Positions 1 to 9,080 of a DNA stretch of 64,000 nt are shown piece by piece. Numbering within the stretch: position 1 is the stretch's first letter; every line of letters begins with the position of its first letter. A program made the position numbers and the translations under genes. Source of the stretch: CAVPOO01 sp963707015 (GTDB lineage Bacteria; Pseudomonadota; Gammaproteobacteria; Thiohalobacterales; Thiohalobacteraceae); NCBI GenBank assembly GCA_963707015.1, contig CAVPOO010000001.1, positions 62,001-126,000 on the forward strand. Reading direction: 5' to 3'. A model generated the notes under the pieces. That model was not told where the DNA came from. It worked only from the letters and a program-made list of their open reading frames with translations, and did not search any database.

Positions 1-1
1 C

Positions 2-148
2 GCCTACGTGGATAACGGAACTTTCGGCTTCTATCAGGCTACAGCTAATCCCGGTACCGCCAATGCCTCCCGCAAGTATATCGGTGAATCCCGATCCGCA
101 AGCGGTCAACTCAAGAACTACCAGCACTATGGCTACAGCGTGCAGTAA
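2..148 (+). CDS. C-terminal end of an unrecognised protein
   Basis: Frame 2 is open from the window edge to a TAA and encodes 48 residues ending in HYGYSVQ. The residues are rich in Gly, Ala, Ser, Asn and Tyr, which fits a secreted or surface beta-rich domain, but no family is recognised. The gene begins outside the window, so its function cannot be judged. Confidence 0.45.
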   Translation, partial: AYVDNGTFGFYQATANPGTANASRKYIGESRSASGQLKNYQHYGYSVQ

Positions 149-825
149 TCTGGAGAGAGTACTCATAGCCTAGCGCTCATCATCTTTGCGCCGTTCGAAG
201 TAACATATTGCGATGCCGTCCCGGCGCCCTTGCTTTTTCGTGCTATTCGACTCAGCATCCCGAATGTACGCTACCAGCGAATCATTCATTTTTCCCAACA
301 ACCTGGGGCCTGTTTGCCGAACAGTCTGCGGCACTGCGTAAATGCGTCACCGCGCGGATTGTGGCACGCGCGTGTCTATGGAAACATCGGCTTGGTCACA
401 CTTCCGAGAGGTGCTGACCAATAGTGAAAAACATATTGCCAGCCTCCACACCAAGCACGTTACTTGCCCCAACTTGGTTAGTCAGAAAAGTGCCGGCCCG
501 GGCCGGGCACGCATAGCTATCGGTCACGCATATCGGCAACGACCGAACCGTGCGTCACCTCACTCAGAAACGCCCATGCCGCGACTTCCGGGAACAACCG
601 CCTAAAGAGTTCATTAATGGCTCGACTACGCTATTCGGGAGACAGCCTAGCCTCACCTTCGTTCAGGCCCTGCCACTTCTTTTGACCAGCAACTCCGTCC
701 CTCCGCGCACTGCCTCAAGGTGACGACAAGGTCGCGCCGCATGAGACCTGACTAGCTTCGACTGCCCTGAGTCGGACATTGATCGAAACTCATAAAGGGA
801 TCAAATGGCCATACTGAAGAAGAAA
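149..825. other. Intergenic stretch, no convincing gene
   Basis: Short open frames here overlap each other and show no recognisable protein. The one notable structure is a GC-rich palindrome at about 490-510 (core CGGCCCGGGCCG flanked by GTGC/GCAC). It could fold as a hairpin but has no following T-run, so a terminator role is uncertain. Confidence 0.5.
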
Positions 826-2856
826 CTAAAGGCCGAACGGCCAAGACCCGGCAGACAAATACTCGTCAAGCAATCGGACGATCTTGTCGTGCCCGGCATT
901 GACCGCTCTCGCTCGCGCCTGCTCGCGCCTCGCATTTCGCAGGGTCGGGTCCGCCCCTGCCTCAAGCAGCATTCGGGCAATCTGAGCATGGCCGTTTCCT
1001 GCCGCTAATATAAGCGCGGTATCTCCCATTATATTTTTCTGGTCAATCTGGGCGCCGGCCTTGACAAGTGTCCGGGCAATTTCCACGTAACCATGGTCGG
1101 CGGCCAGAATGAGCGGTGTGTTATCCATTTTGGTGCGAGCATTAATCCTGGCTCCGTGTGCGACAAGTATGGCTACGGTTTCAGTCTGCCCCGACAGCAC
1201 GGCGCGACACAGCGGTGTATGTCCGTCGTCATCCGGCGTATCAATGTCTGCCTTGTGCTCGGCAAGGGCACGCGTAACCTCGTCATGTCCCTCGTCAGCT
1301 GCATACCAGAGGGCAGTACGCCCATAGCCCCCTTTACATGAGGCACAGGCACCACGATCAAGCAACAGTCGCACCGAGCTCGCACTTCCTTTGCGGGCCG
1401 CCAATATAAGCGCAGTTGCGTTGTCTGACTTTCGCCCGTTTACGCCAGCGTTATTCCTGATCAACGCCTCGAAAACGTCTTCCTTACCCTCACTCGCTGC
1501 AGCTATTAACGCACTAGTTCCATCTTTCCGCGTCCGCTCAATATCCGCTCCTGCCTTGAGTAACAAAGTCACGACATCCGTATGACCTTCTTCTGAAGCC
1601 AAAATCAGTGCGCTGCTGCCATCCTCGGCTTGCACATCGACCTCGGCCCCCGCTGCAATTAGGCGCCTCACGATAGGCTCGTGTCCACGCCAGGCTGCAC
1701 GCGTCAGCGCTGTGTGCCCATTCTCGTCGCGAGCATTGATATCAACGCCCTGTGATAACAAGGCGTTGACCCCGTCTTCGTGCCCCCGCCATGCCACGAT
1801 CATAAGCGGCGGCCAGCCCTTGTAGGGTTGGCTCTCTGCACTTTCGGGCGCTGACAGAGCCCTTACTGCGTCGACAACTGTCTTTGCATCCGGGAGTCTT
1901 TCGATATGTTCAGGCTCGCGCGTTGCACCGCGCGCCACCAACAATTGTGCTATCTTTTCATGGCCGGCATTCTTCGCAACGCGCAGCGCAGTCCAACCTC
2001 TCTCATTTCTGGTATTTAGGTCCGCATTCCTATCCAGGAGCATCTCCAAGATCGCGCTTTGATCCTGGCGTACCGCGTGGATAAGTGGCGTGTTCCCATT
2101 GGCATCATCCTTATTGACGTCGGCACCCGCCGCTAACAGCCTTGCAACGACCTCGCGATGTTCAGCTTTTATCGCTTTGACTAAAGCGGAGTCGCCATAC
2201 GCGTCTATTAACCCAGCGTCCGCACCTCGATCCAGCAAAAATACGACCACATCCACATGCCCGAATGCGGCAGCTTCCATAAGCGCGGTGATCCCGTAGG
2301 CATCCGCCGCATCAAGTGACTTGAGATCATCAACCAGGATTCGCACCTTAGTGAGCTGCCCCCTGCGTGCAGCCAATCGCAGCGCCTCCCCCGGGGCGGC
2401 ATGCTCGTACGATTCCTCCTTACTTGATACTGATATAGGTTTCTGCCGCGCAGCTGCTCCGCCTCCCGCGAGTTTGGCTTGCGCCATCGGATGGCCCGCT
2501 TCCGCTGCTACTTGAAACCACTGCCGCGCCATGGCGCGATCTTCTTCGACACCCCAGCCATTCTCAAACATGGCCCCCAGGTTGTACTGGGCCTTTACAT
2601 GACCCTGTTTCGCTGCCTTATCTAGCCAGAATACTGCCCGTTTGTGGTCCTTTGGCAGGCCCTGCCCCGCTCGGTAAAAGCCCGCCAGCTCATACTGGGC
2701 ACTCGCGTCACCCGCCTCTGCAAGGGATCGCAGCAAGCTCGCCGCATGGTCATAATCACGGATCCGGACCGCAGCATGCGCCTCCTCCAAGTCAGGCGTG
2801 CCGGCAAACACCGGCGCGCCGAACACAATCAGCATTAGGCCCAGGATTCGTTGCAT
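826..2856 (-). CDS. Sel1-like and ankyrin-repeat periplasmic protein
   Basis: Starting at the ATG at 2856 gives a protein of about 676 residues. It begins with an apparent signal peptide (MQRILGLMLIVFGAPVFAG), then two or three Sel1-type repeats (patterns such as AQYELAGFYRAG and AQYNLGAMFENGWG) over roughly residues 35-135, then a low-complexity link. About a dozen ankyrin repeats fill the rest (G.TALI.AA..GH..VV..LL..GAD). A longer frame begins at 2916 but would overlap the upstream gene, which ends at 2879, and would bury the signal sequence, so 2856 is preferred. Both repeat types mediate protein-protein contacts. The gene follows the Fe-S flavoprotein gene by 22 bases on the same strand, so it is probably co-transcribed and may scaffold or protect partners of the cytochrome locus. 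That role is inference. Confidence 0.8.
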   Translation of the reverse strand: MQRILGLMLIVFGAPVFAGTPDLEEAHAAVRIRDYDHAASLLRSLAEAGDASAQYELAGFYRAGQGLPKDHKRAVFWLDKAAKQGHVKAQYNLGAMFENGWGVEEDRAMARQWFQVAAEAGHPMAQAKLAGGGAAARQKPISVSSKEESYEHAAPGEALRLAARRGQLTKVRILVDDLKSLDAADAYGITALMEAAAFGHVDVVVFLLDRGADAGLIDAYGDSALVKAIKAEHREVVARLLAAGADVNKDDANGNTPLIHAVRQDQSAILEMLLDRNADLNTRNERGWTALRVAKNAGHEKIAQLLVARGATREPEHIERLPDAKTVVDAVRALSAPESAESQPYKGWPPLMIVAWRGHEDGVNALLSQGVDINARDENGHTALTRAAWRGHEPIVRRLIAAGAEVDVQAEDGSSALILASEEGHTDVVTLLLKAGADIERTRKDGTSALIAAASEGKEDVFEALIRNNAGVNGRKSDNATALILAARKGSASSVRLLLDRGACASCKGGYGRTALWYAADEGHDEVTRALAEHKADIDTPDDDGHTPLCRAVLSGQTETVAILVAHGARINARTKMDNTPLILAADHGYVEIARTLVKAGAQIDQKNIMGDTALILAAGNGHAQIARMLLEAGADPTLRNARREQARARAVNAGHDKIVRLLDEYLSAGSWPFGL

Positions 2857-2878
2857 GAAGAACACCGCAAGCACTACC

Positions 2879-4195
2879 CTAGGCTGTTCCATGCTTTGTT
2901 TCAACTTCGATGCCAATCTTCTTCAGAAACGGAGTGGGCAGCACACCGCCGGCAGAGATGATAACTGCATCATTCGGAATGTCGTGCAATGTGCCTTTCT
3001 GGTCAAGCTCAACCCGTTCCGGAAGAATGGCTTTGACCTCCGAATTGAACAAGACACGGATTTGCCCGGCCTTCGCAGCATCATGAATGCGCGCGCGGTT
3101 TTTCTCTTTCGCGCGCGAAAATGCGTCGGAGCGGTACGACAGTGTTACCGTTGTACCTGGCTCATCAGCGATACTGGCGGCCGCCTCGAGTGCACTATCC
3201 CCTCCACCAACGACCAGCACATGTTGGCCCCGGTATTGCTCGGGATCGATCAGCCGGTATACCACCTTGGGAAGCTCTTCGCCTGGAACACCCAGTTTCC
3301 GTGGTGTGCCGCGACGACCGATTGCAAGCAGCACCGCGCGCGACTGGTAGGTGCTCTTGGACGTCTTTACTAGGAAACCATTGTCGCTTCGGTCGACGGT
3401 TTCCAATCGTTCCTCGTAATTGATCTGGATGCCGGTATCTTTCGCCACACCTTCCCAGAATTGCAACAGAGCTTCCTTCGTCGTCTCAGTAAAATTAACC
3501 TTGCCGACTATTGGAAGGTTAACAGGCGCGGTCATAACCACCTTGCCACGTGGGAAATGCGCAACGGTTCCTCCGAGTGAATCCTGCTCTATCGTAATGA
3601 AGCGCAATTTTTGCTCTAACGCGCCAAGGGATGCAGCAAATCCCGCTGGGCCCGCGCCGACAATAACCAGATCGAGTTCGTTACCCTTACCCATACCATC
3701 CAACTTGCGAATGCATTCCAAGGCACGTCTGCCCTGCTCGGCGGCGTTGCGAATCAGACCCATACCACCCAACTCACCGGCGATGAAGATACCCGGCACA
3801 TTGGTTTCGAAATTTGTGCCAACATGCGGGATATCGACGCCACGTTTTTCCGTGCCAAATACTAGTGTGATGGCATCCCTCGGGCATGCTTCCTTGCAGG
3901 CCCCGTGCCCGATGCAGTGGCTGGGGCCGATAAGTTCGGCGACACCTCCGACGACCCCCAGAACCTGCCCCCCCTCTGGACAGGCTGCGACGCAAGCGCC
4001 GCAGCCAAGACAACGCGCGGGATCCATAACTGGGTGCAGCGATGCGGGCTCGGCCAGTCCACCGTCCCTAGCGGCCTGCAGTGTAGCGATACTTTGCTGA
4101 AGGGCTTTCCGCTGCCTCTTGGCAAACCAGATCAAGGTCGCCATCACCGGAACAAGATAGACCGCCAGGCCCCAATTGGAAATTGCTAACGACAC
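2879..4195 (-). CDS. Membrane-anchored ferredoxin / FAD-NAD(P) oxidoreductase fusion
   Basis: The 438-residue protein has one N-terminal membrane segment (about residues 8-25). A 2x[4Fe-4S] ferredoxin domain follows, with CLGCGACVAACP and CIGHGACKEACP at about 62-105. The rest is a two-dinucleotide-binding flavoprotein of the thioredoxin-reductase/YpdA type, with VIVGAGPAGFAAS near residue 178 and VLVVGGGDSALEAAAS near 325. No redox-active CXXC is seen in the NAD(P) domain, so it is not a disulfide reductase proper. The GTG start at 4195 has a GAGGG ribosome site 7 bases upstream. It stands divergent from the b-type cytochrome gene at 4721. Probable role: moving electrons between NAD(P)H or ferredoxin and the membrane cytochrome. 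The direction of flow cannot be read from sequence. Confidence 0.8.
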   Translation of the reverse strand: MSLAISNWGLAVYLVPVMATLIWFAKRQRKALQQSIATLQAARDGGLAEPASLHPVMDPARCLGCGACVAACPEGGQVLGVVGGVAELIGPSHCIGHGACKEACPRDAITLVFGTEKRGVDIPHVGTNFETNVPGIFIAGELGGMGLIRNAAEQGRRALECIRKLDGMGKGNELDLVIVGAGPAGFAASLGALEQKLRFITIEQDSLGGTVAHFPRGKVVMTAPVNLPIVGKVNFTETTKEALLQFWEGVAKDTGIQINYEERLETVDRSDNGFLVKTSKSTYQSRAVLLAIGRRGTPRKLGVPGEELPKVVYRLIDPEQYRGQHVLVVGGGDSALEAAASIADEPGTTVTLSYRSDAFSRAKEKNRARIHDAAKAGQIRVLFNSEVKAILPERVELDQKGTLHDIPNDAVIISAGGVLPTPFLKKIGIEVETKHGTA

Positions 4196-4720
4196 TTTCG
4201 CGCCCTCGTTTTTTCACCGACTCTTCGTGGGTATCACCTTTCCGACACCACGTCTGAACTGCGTTCGAGCGCCACGTTCCATTGTTTTCCGCAGGTTCGT
4301 GACGGCACTCTCAGTTTGTGCTTTGCTCTCAATTGACGATTGTTGCCGCAAACATACCCTCGATTTCAGTTATTCGGGCACATGACGAAATAGTTGAATA
4401 GATCTGCCCACCGCACCGTGCTGGGAGGGGGCGATTCCACCTCAGGAGACGGTCATCTCAGACCCCGATGGAGGTGTAAATTCAGGTGCACCAGGTACGT
4501 TGCTTAGGATTGTGGCATCTAAGCACCGCTGCAGAGAATGAGTATTGCAGCGTGCGCCTTCGCGACCCACAGCCGGGGCAACGCCGGTCGTCTTGCCCGT
4601 CTTTACCTGGTTCAGGTAGACGGCGCCGGGCAGGGCGACCGCACTCATGCCGGCGACTGAGGTCAGCGAGATTCACCCGGTTGACACACCAATGTCAGAG
4701 ATTGAAGGTCAAACGCACCG
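4196..4720. other. Divergent intergenic region of the cytochrome locus
   Basis: This 525-base gap separates the leftward reductase gene from the rightward cytochrome operon and should hold both promoters. No clear sigma-70 hexamers, operator palindrome or riboswitch could be identified with confidence. A 68-residue minus-strand frame at 4442-4648 is not supported by any recognisable protein. Confidence 0.4.
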
Positions 4721-5686
4721 ATGACAGTACAGGCACCAGCAGTAGCAAACCTCAATGACACAGGACCCAGTTCGTCAGGGCTGTCGCGCGCGCCCGATAC
4801 CCGCACAAGCAGCGTCCGTTCTTCTGCCAAACGCCTGATCAACCTATATCGCCCGAGCTTGCCGGGCACGTTGGTGTTGTTATCGTACATTTTCGTCTTG
4901 TTGTTACTCTATGCCGGTTGGCAGAGTCGCTCGGAGCGTCCCTTGACAGCTGAATCCGGACTCGGCTATGCGCTCGGAATCATTGGTGGCAGCATGATGC
5001 TCGTGCTACTTCTGTACCCACTGCGCAAGAAGCTCCGCTTCATGCGCCACTTGGGAGCGATAAGGTACTGGTTCCGAGTACATATGCTATTTGGTGTGCT
5101 GGGTCCGGTGTGCATCCTGTTTCACTCTGGGTTCCACCTGGGATCCCTCAACAGCAACGTTGCACTAACGTGCATGCTCCTTGTTGCCATAAGCGGCTTA
5201 ATTGGTCGCTACTTCTACAGCAAGCTTCACCATGGACTTTATGGAAACAGGGCAACATTACAGGAATTAAAGAGCGACGCCTCGCGCATCAAGGAAGCAC
5301 TGGCCCCGAGACTTCAGTTTGCCCCGCGGATTCTGGATAGACTGGAATCCTTTGAACACCATATTGAAGCCCCACCCACAAGCATAGCGTCCGGCACGAG
5401 ACGTTGTTTTACGATAGCGCTTAATACCTGGTGGACCTACTTTTCGCTCCGTCGCGCACTCAGCGCTGGGTTGCGGCATGGAACGACGCTAGACCCTCGT
5501 GCACGGCGTCGACTGAAACGTTATCTGATTTGGTACATCGGAGCCCACTTGGCAAGTGTTCGAAAGGTCGCTGAATTTCACCTTTATGAACGCCTGTTCG
5601 CGCTTTGGCACATCCTGCATTTTCCGCTATTTCTCATGCTTATTGTATCAGGGTTCGTTCATGTCTTTGCCGTACATATGTACTGA
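4721..5686 (+). CDS. Membrane b-type cytochrome (ferric-reductase-like)
   Basis: The 321-residue protein has a polar N-terminus of about 50 residues followed by hydrophobic segments near 50-68, 83-100, 118-138, 147-165 and 295-318. Histidines sit in or beside these helices (HMLFG, FHSGFH, HILHFP, VHVFAVH), as expected for haem b ligation in ferric-reductase/cytochrome b561-like membrane domains. A basic loop (LRRALS...RARRRLKRYL) faces the cytoplasm in the predicted topology. It is the first gene of a rightward operon with two multihaem cytochrome c genes and is divergent from the Fe-S/FAD fusion. Probable role: carrying electrons across the inner membrane between that reductase (or quinol) and periplasmic cytochromes. 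The substrate is unknown. Confidence 0.75.
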   Translation: MTVQAPAVANLNDTGPSSSGLSRAPDTRTSSVRSSAKRLINLYRPSLPGTLVLLSYIFVLLLLYAGWQSRSERPLTAESGLGYALGIIGGSMMLVLLLYPLRKKLRFMRHLGAIRYWFRVHMLFGVLGPVCILFHSGFHLGSLNSNVALTCMLLVAISGLIGRYFYSKLHHGLYGNRATLQELKSDASRIKEALAPRLQFAPRILDRLESFEHHIEAPPTSIASGTRRCFTIALNTWWTYFSLRRALSAGLRHGTTLDPRARRRLKRYLIWYIGAHLASVRKVAEFHLYERLFALWHILHFPLFLMLIVSGFVHVFAVHMY

Positions 5687-5706
5687 ACATCGAGGTATGA
5701 CTCGGC

Positions 5707-7275
5707 ATGGTACAAACGGCAAAACTCTTGGCGGTGACGGGGATGGCAACGGGTTTACTGTTCAGCACCTGCGCGCGGCCGGCACCCTGGGAAACGTTGA
5801 TCATGCCGGGGCCCGTGATCCAAGAGCATGCCAAGTACGAGATCGAGTGTTCGAAATGTCATGCGCGCTTTAGCAAAGCAAGCCAAACTGAGCTGTGCCT
5901 GGCCTGCCACGAAGAGATCGCGGCGGATATTGACAAACGCGAAGGCTTCCATGGAAAGAGTAATTCCGTCACTGGATCCGAATGCAAAACGTGTCATACC
6001 GAACATGAAGGCCGCGACGCGGATGTAGTTAAGCTCAACAGGGAAAGCTTTGATCACGATACTACCGACTTCACGCTAGAGCACGCCCATCTCAAGACTT
6101 CCTGTGACAGCTGCCATGATCGCGGCAAGGCGTATGCAGAGGCGCCGAGTGCATGTCATTCCTGCCACGAGGATGACGATTCCCATCAGGACCGATTGGG
6201 CGAACAATGCAACGACTGCCATAACACCGCAGTATGGGGAGATGCCGAGTACGATCATGATAAGACCGACTTTCCCCTGCAAGGAAAACACGAGGAGGTT
6301 TCGTGTGACATTTGCCACCCCAATGAGCGTTATGAGCATACACCAAGTGGATGTATCTCGTGCCATCGACTTAATGACGTTCACAAAGGCCGGCGTGGCA
6401 GCAAGTGTGAGTCCTGCCACTCGCCACAGGCATGGGATAAGTCAAGATTTGACCACGGCAAGAACACCGATTTCCCACTTCGGGGTCGACACGGCAAGAT
6501 CAACTGCGACGACTGCCATGACGAGTCTGTCGAAAAGAAAACGCCGAAGTCAGACTGTTATGCCTGTCACCAAAATGACGATGACCACCACGGGCGGCAT
6601 GGCAGGCAATGCGACACCTGCCATGATTCTGAGGACTGGTCGCACGCGAAATTCGATCATGGCAATGAGACAGATTTCCCCTTGATAGGCGCGCACGTGG
6701 AGGTTGCGTGCAGTCTGTGCCACCGCGGCAACACCTACGACGATAAATTGGAGGCCGTTTGTACCACCTGCCATCAAACAGATGATGTACACAAAGGGCA
6801 AGAAGGCCGCACCTGCGAACGTTGTCACAACGAGCGGGGCTGGGTAGTAGAAGTCGCGTTTGATCACGACTTGACCCGATTCCCTCTACTTGGCATGCAT
6901 TCCACCATGCCTTGCGAGGAGTGTCACATGTCGGGCGAGTTTAAGCATGCTGCGATCTTATGCGCCGGCTGTCACGGGCGAGACGACACGCACAAAGGCA
7001 CACTTGGCCCCAAATGCGAGCAATGTCACAACCCGAATGCCTGGGGTCTATGGCTCTTTGATCATGACAAACAAACCGGCTTCTCACTCGACGGAGCCCA
7101 TGATGAACTAACTTGTGACGCTTGCCATACGGCTCCCACAATAAATGCCGTAAAACAAACCAAGGTGTGTGACAGCTGCCACCGCGGCGATGACGTGCAC
7201 TCCGGTCGCTTTGGGCGCAACTGTGATCGCTGCCATAACACGGAATCGTTCACGGAGGTGAGTCTCGGAAGATGA
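5707..7275 (+). CDS. Periplasmic 21-haem cytochrome c
   Basis: The 522-residue protein has an N-terminal hydrophobic export signal (KLLAVTGMATGLLFSTCARP). LFSTC is only a weak lipobox. Twenty-one CXXCH motifs follow, evenly spread from CSKCH to CDRCH near the C-terminus, one per about 24 residues. A repeating unit of about 45-50 residues carries two motifs and a FDHD.TDFPL.G.H sequence whose histidines are likely distal haem ligands. The repeats resemble cytochrome c3/c7-type multihaem chains. The start lies 20 bases after the b-type cytochrome. The stop overlaps the next ATG (ATGA at 7272-7275), indicating translational coupling. It would form a long haem wire in the periplasm. No catalytic site is recognised. 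Confidence 0.85.
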   Translation: MVQTAKLLAVTGMATGLLFSTCARPAPWETLIMPGPVIQEHAKYEIECSKCHARFSKASQTELCLACHEEIAADIDKREGFHGKSNSVTGSECKTCHTEHEGRDADVVKLNRESFDHDTTDFTLEHAHLKTSCDSCHDRGKAYAEAPSACHSCHEDDDSHQDRLGEQCNDCHNTAVWGDAEYDHDKTDFPLQGKHEEVSCDICHPNERYEHTPSGCISCHRLNDVHKGRRGSKCESCHSPQAWDKSRFDHGKNTDFPLRGRHGKINCDDCHDESVEKKTPKSDCYACHQNDDDHHGRHGRQCDTCHDSEDWSHAKFDHGNETDFPLIGAHVEVACSLCHRGNTYDDKLEAVCTTCHQTDDVHKGQEGRTCERCHNERGWVVEVAFDHDLTRFPLLGMHSTMPCEECHMSGEFKHAAILCAGCHGRDDTHKGTLGPKCEQCHNPNAWGLWLFDHDKQTGFSLDGAHDELTCDACHTAPTINAVKQTKVCDSCHRGDDVHSGRFGRNCDRCHNTESFTEVSLGR

Positions 7276-8465
7276 CGCAAAGTGGTTGGAAACATACTGG
7301 CTACACGAGACGGGTTTACACCGCTGTCGTCGCGTGCCTGGCGGGCAATGCCTATGCGCGCTCGGCCGCTACCAGCAACTTCGACCACTTTCACACGGGA
7401 TTCCCTCTGATTGGCAGTCACGTCAAAGCCCAGTGCGAGGATTGTCATCTAAACGGCATATTCAAGGGAACGCCAAACCGTTGTGTTGCCTGCCACACAC
7501 TTGCTTCGCGAATACCAGCTAGCAAGAAGCCGGTTAATCATTTCAGAACCACGGACAACTGCGCCGATTGTCACAATACCCTCCCATGGAAGGTCGTTAC
7601 GCGGGTTGACCATACTGCGGTAGTCGGTACCTGTGCAAGTTGTCACAACGGCAATGTTGCCGAAGGCCGGTCTGCCAACCACATTACGAGCGGGAATACC
7701 TGTGACGATTGCCATACGACCGCGTCCTGGACCTCGGTAAGATTCGATCACAGCAGTGCCACCGGCACCTGCTTCGCCTGCCACAACGGCACCACCGCCA
7801 CCGGCAAGTCGAACAACCACATCACCAGCGGCAACACCTGCGATGACTGCCACACCACCAACAGCTGGTCAGGCGCCGTCTTCGATCACGGCGGCGTTTC
7901 GCCTGGAACCTGTAGCAGCTGCCACAACGGATCGACGGCCACCGGCAAGAACGCTCAGCACATTCAGACCTCGGCACAATGTGATGTCTGCCACACGACT
8001 CGTGCCTGGATTCCGGCACACTTCAATCATAACAGCGTGACCGGATCCTGTTCGAGTTGCCATAACGGCACACAGGCAACAGGCAAATCGAGTGGACACT
8101 TTGTCACGAGTTTGCAATGCGACACCTGTCATAGCACCAATAACTGGACGCCACTGATCTTCCGGCACAGTTCGGCCGGCTACCCGGGTGACCACCGTGG
8201 CAACTTATTGTGCACAGCCTGTCACAAGAGCAATGCGCAGACCGTTACCTGGTCGGCGCCAGCCTACCAGCCCGCCTGTGCCGGCTGTCACGCTAACGAT
8301 TACAAATCAGGACCACACAAGAAATACGAGAACCCGGACGCCACGTACACGGTGAGCGAACTGCGGGATTGTTCTGGCAGCTGCCACATCTATACAAACA
8401 GCACAATGACGACTATCAAGACGACTCGCAACGGCCAACATCGTGTCAGTGGCGGTGGCTTTTGA
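7272..8465 (+). CDS. Multihaem cytochrome c with 13 CXXCH and one CX3CH motif
   Basis: The 397-residue protein has a short export-like N-terminus (YTAVVACLAGNAYA), 13 CXXCH motifs and a final CSGSCH (CX3CH) near residue 370. The central part is built of near-identical units of about 38 residues (HITSGNTCDDCHTT, then FDH..., then GTC..CHNG..ATGKS), one low-spacing pair of haems per unit. The last part changes character: YPGDHRGN, CTACH, CAGCHANDYKSG, then the CX3CH. That C-terminal module is shared with the giant cytochrome at 23211-26636, where the final motif is CX4CH. The gene is translationally coupled to the 21-haem gene. Probable role: extracellular or outer-membrane-associated electron carrier. 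Localisation is inference. Confidence 0.8.
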   Translation: MTQSGWKHTGYTRRVYTAVVACLAGNAYARSAATSNFDHFHTGFPLIGSHVKAQCEDCHLNGIFKGTPNRCVACHTLASRIPASKKPVNHFRTTDNCADCHNTLPWKVVTRVDHTAVVGTCASCHNGNVAEGRSANHITSGNTCDDCHTTASWTSVRFDHSSATGTCFACHNGTTATGKSNNHITSGNTCDDCHTTNSWSGAVFDHGGVSPGTCSSCHNGSTATGKNAQHIQTSAQCDVCHTTRAWIPAHFNHNSVTGSCSSCHNGTQATGKSSGHFVTSLQCDTCHSTNNWTPLIFRHSSAGYPGDHRGNLLCTACHKSNAQTVTWSAPAYQPACAGCHANDYKSGPHKKYENPDATYTVSELRDCSGSCHIYTNSTMTTIKTTRNGQHRVSGGGF

Positions 8466-8473
8466 TTAGGCAT

Positions 8474-8941
8474 ATGAAGAGAGAAACAACAATGGCTCCG
8501 CCAATCCGAAGACGATTTTTACTTCGACTCTTAGCGCTCGCACTACTAGTGCTGGTAGTGTTCACGCTGCCTGCCCAGCCTGTGCGGGACAAGATTCTCG
8601 ATGAGGTCTATGTGACGTCTGACAACGGTAGCCCGACCATTCACGTCAGCCTGACTTTCCCTTTCCGCTATCTGTCGCATTTCCCACAGGACAGTGGTAA
8701 CGAACTCCGCATAAGACTCAAACCTGTCCGCGTTCCAACCTCGGATAAAGATGCGGTATTCAGTCGTGAGGGAGTCCGTCCCGATCGCGCTGATATGGTT
8801 GGCCTAATGGAGGTTCTCTATGAGGGTGATATCGACGGAGGCCCGTATCTCACGCTTTTTTTCAGCAGGCCAGTCATCTATGAGGTAGTTCCTGGCACCG
8901 ACTATCGCCACCTGACTGTTATCGTGGAGTCCCCGCAATAA
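8474..8941 (+). CDS. Small AMIN-like periplasmic protein
   Basis: The product is about 155 residues. A basic and hydrophobic N-terminus (RRRFLLRLLALALLVLVVFTLP) looks like an uncleaved anchor or signal peptide. One beta-rich domain follows with the pattern VSLTFPFRYLSHFPQDSGNE and RIRLKPV. The same pattern occurs in the N-terminal domain of the next gene and in the broken gene near 32000 (for example VNFSVPLQYINHAP), so the three define a local family. It resembles the AMIN domain of periplasmic and secretin-associated proteins. An alternative start at 8492 is possible, preceded by a purine-rich stretch. It begins 8 bases after the cytochrome stop. Probable role: binding or docking a cytochrome or the barrel protein, inferred from recurring adjacency. 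Confidence 0.65.
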   Translation: MKRETTMAPPIRRRFLLRLLALALLVLVVFTLPAQPVRDKILDEVYVTSDNGSPTIHVSLTFPFRYLSHFPQDSGNELRIRLKPVRVPTSDKDAVFSREGVRPDRADMVGLMEVLYEGDIDGGPYLTLFFSRPVIYEVVPGTDYRHLTVIVESPQ

Positions 8942-9080
8942 CTGCATCCCTAACAGGTGTAGTTCTTAAGAGCGAAACGTGTTCTCAGAAAACGCCGCAT
9001 CCAACTAACTGCGCTTACGTCGGAACTGAGTCACATCGTCTAGTCCCTAACGAGCCCAACTTCTTGATACAGACGTGCAG

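Noticed and set aside
208..605. Small overlapping frames near the left edge
   Set aside because: They overlap in several frames, have no ribosome sites and show no domain-like sequence.
4442..4648. Minus-strand 68-residue frame in the divergent region
   Set aside because: No homologous pattern or ribosome site; it lies where promoters are expected.
5707..5800. Lipoprotein assignment for the 21-haem cytochrome
   Set aside because: LFSTC has Thr at the position before Cys, where Gly, Ala or Ser is expected, so an ordinary signal peptide is as likely.
7600..8110. Tandem repeats that resemble a CRISPR array at DNA level
   Set aside because: The repeats are coding, about 114-120 bp, in frame with CXXCH units, and lack uniform short repeats with unique spacers.
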